Assembly: GCA_964580455.1 (NCBI GenBank)
Contig: CAZOKO010000003.1
Location: forward strand, 1-52,716
DNA from: CAZOKO01 sp964580455
GTDB lineage: Bacteria > Desulfobacterota > WTBG01
DNA: 52,716 nucleotides
Reading direction: 5' to 3'
Positions within the stretch are counted from its first letter, which is position 1. Each line of letters begins with the position of its first letter. Shown here one piece after another: positions 52,664 to 52,716 of this stretch. The notes below the pieces were generated by a model. That model made no database searches. It saw only the letters and a list, made by a program, of their open reading frames with translations, and was not told the DNA's origin. A program made the translations under genes and the position numbers.

Positions 52664-52716
52664 CTCTGTACTACAAACCTGCAACATCGTGTTTTTTTAG
52701 CACAGTTTGGTTTCAT
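52664..52716 (+). repeat. Second copy of the CTCTGTACTAC repeat, running off the window edge
   Basis: CTCTGTACTACAAACCTGCA, then ACATCGTGTTTTTTTAGCAC and AGTTTGGTTTCAT, is nearly the same as 43196-43245. Confidence 0.75.

Noticed and set aside
1..52716. tRNA, rRNA or selC genes
   Set aside because: I scanned the larger gaps and saw no cloverleaf-like or rRNA sequence; a tRNAscan or Infernal run would be decisive.

Overview
This AT-rich window (roughly 40% G+C by eye) looks like part of the chromosome of an anaerobic, respiring Gram-negative bacterium with an outer membrane. It is probably Geobacter-like or a relative in Desulfobacterota; no rRNA or taxonomic marker gene is present, so the assignment is tentative. 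The main theme is c-type cytochrome electron transfer. I count about 124 potential covalent heme-attachment motifs (CX2CH plus a few CX3CH, CX4CH and CX8CH) in 14 proteins. The window also has system II cytochrome c maturation genes (resB/ccsA type), a selenocysteine formate dehydrogenase locus, two NtrC-type regulators (one degenerate) and a sensor kinase whose periplasmic domain carries two heme motifs.

Layout. 1-2961 (minus strand): a lipoprotein-like cytochrome (10 CX2CH plus one CX3CH) followed by a tandem-rhodanese lipoprotein. The cytochrome is interrupted by one in-frame UGA with a SECIS-like hairpin, so it is a candidate selenoprotein; the pair recalls the Geobacter Ext (ExtH/ExtK-L) genes. 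3618-4979: a PAS/AAA+/Fis regulator lacking a normal GAFTGA loop. 5632-10790 (minus): small Cys protein, fdhE, fdhA (Sec) and fdhB, with a palindromic operator candidate ahead of the operon. 11516-14522 (minus): heme-type histidine kinase and NtrC-type response regulator. 14876-16867 (plus): a tetraheme and a heptaheme secreted cytochrome. 16921-18647: a cluster of palindromic repeats, one copy carrying a four-helix-bundle gene. 17694-21588 (minus): a decaheme lipoprotein and an outer-membrane barrel (MtrA/MtrB-like conduit), then a secreted unknown. 21771-37913 (plus): two paralogous cassettes, each an octaheme membrane cytochrome, a cytochrome b/triheme module and an NHL propeller. Between the two modules lie twin 20-heme cytochromes, an FGE-like lipoprotein and a 15-heme lipoprotein. 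38077-40499: ResB and CcsA. 40540-42189: two genes that have both lost their 5' ends, meeting head to head. 42368-52542: mostly housekeeping and accessory genes (phosphatase, metallophosphoesterase, amidohydrolase, RecQ, isochorismatase-like hydrolase, a three-gene membrane/Fe-S operon, a half-size chromate transporter).

How the genes could work together (inference). Formate oxidation and quinol oxidation by the cytochrome b/c modules would feed electrons to periplasmic multiheme proteins. These would pass them to the MtrAB-like conduit and to very large, probably secreted, 20-heme and 15-heme proteins, towards an extracellular acceptor or partner cell. The ResB/CcsA pair would supply heme ligation capacity. 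The heme-bearing kinase and its sigma-54 activator are well placed to sense redox state and control the neighbouring genes, but no sigma-54 promoter could be assigned.

Intergenic DNA is rich in short palindromic repeat families. Two of them (four-helix-bundle and GIY-YIG cassettes) enclose a small gene between inverted ends that also occur without a gene elsewhere in the window. No rRNA, tRNA, CRISPR array, complete insertion sequence or selenocysteine synthesis gene was seen.
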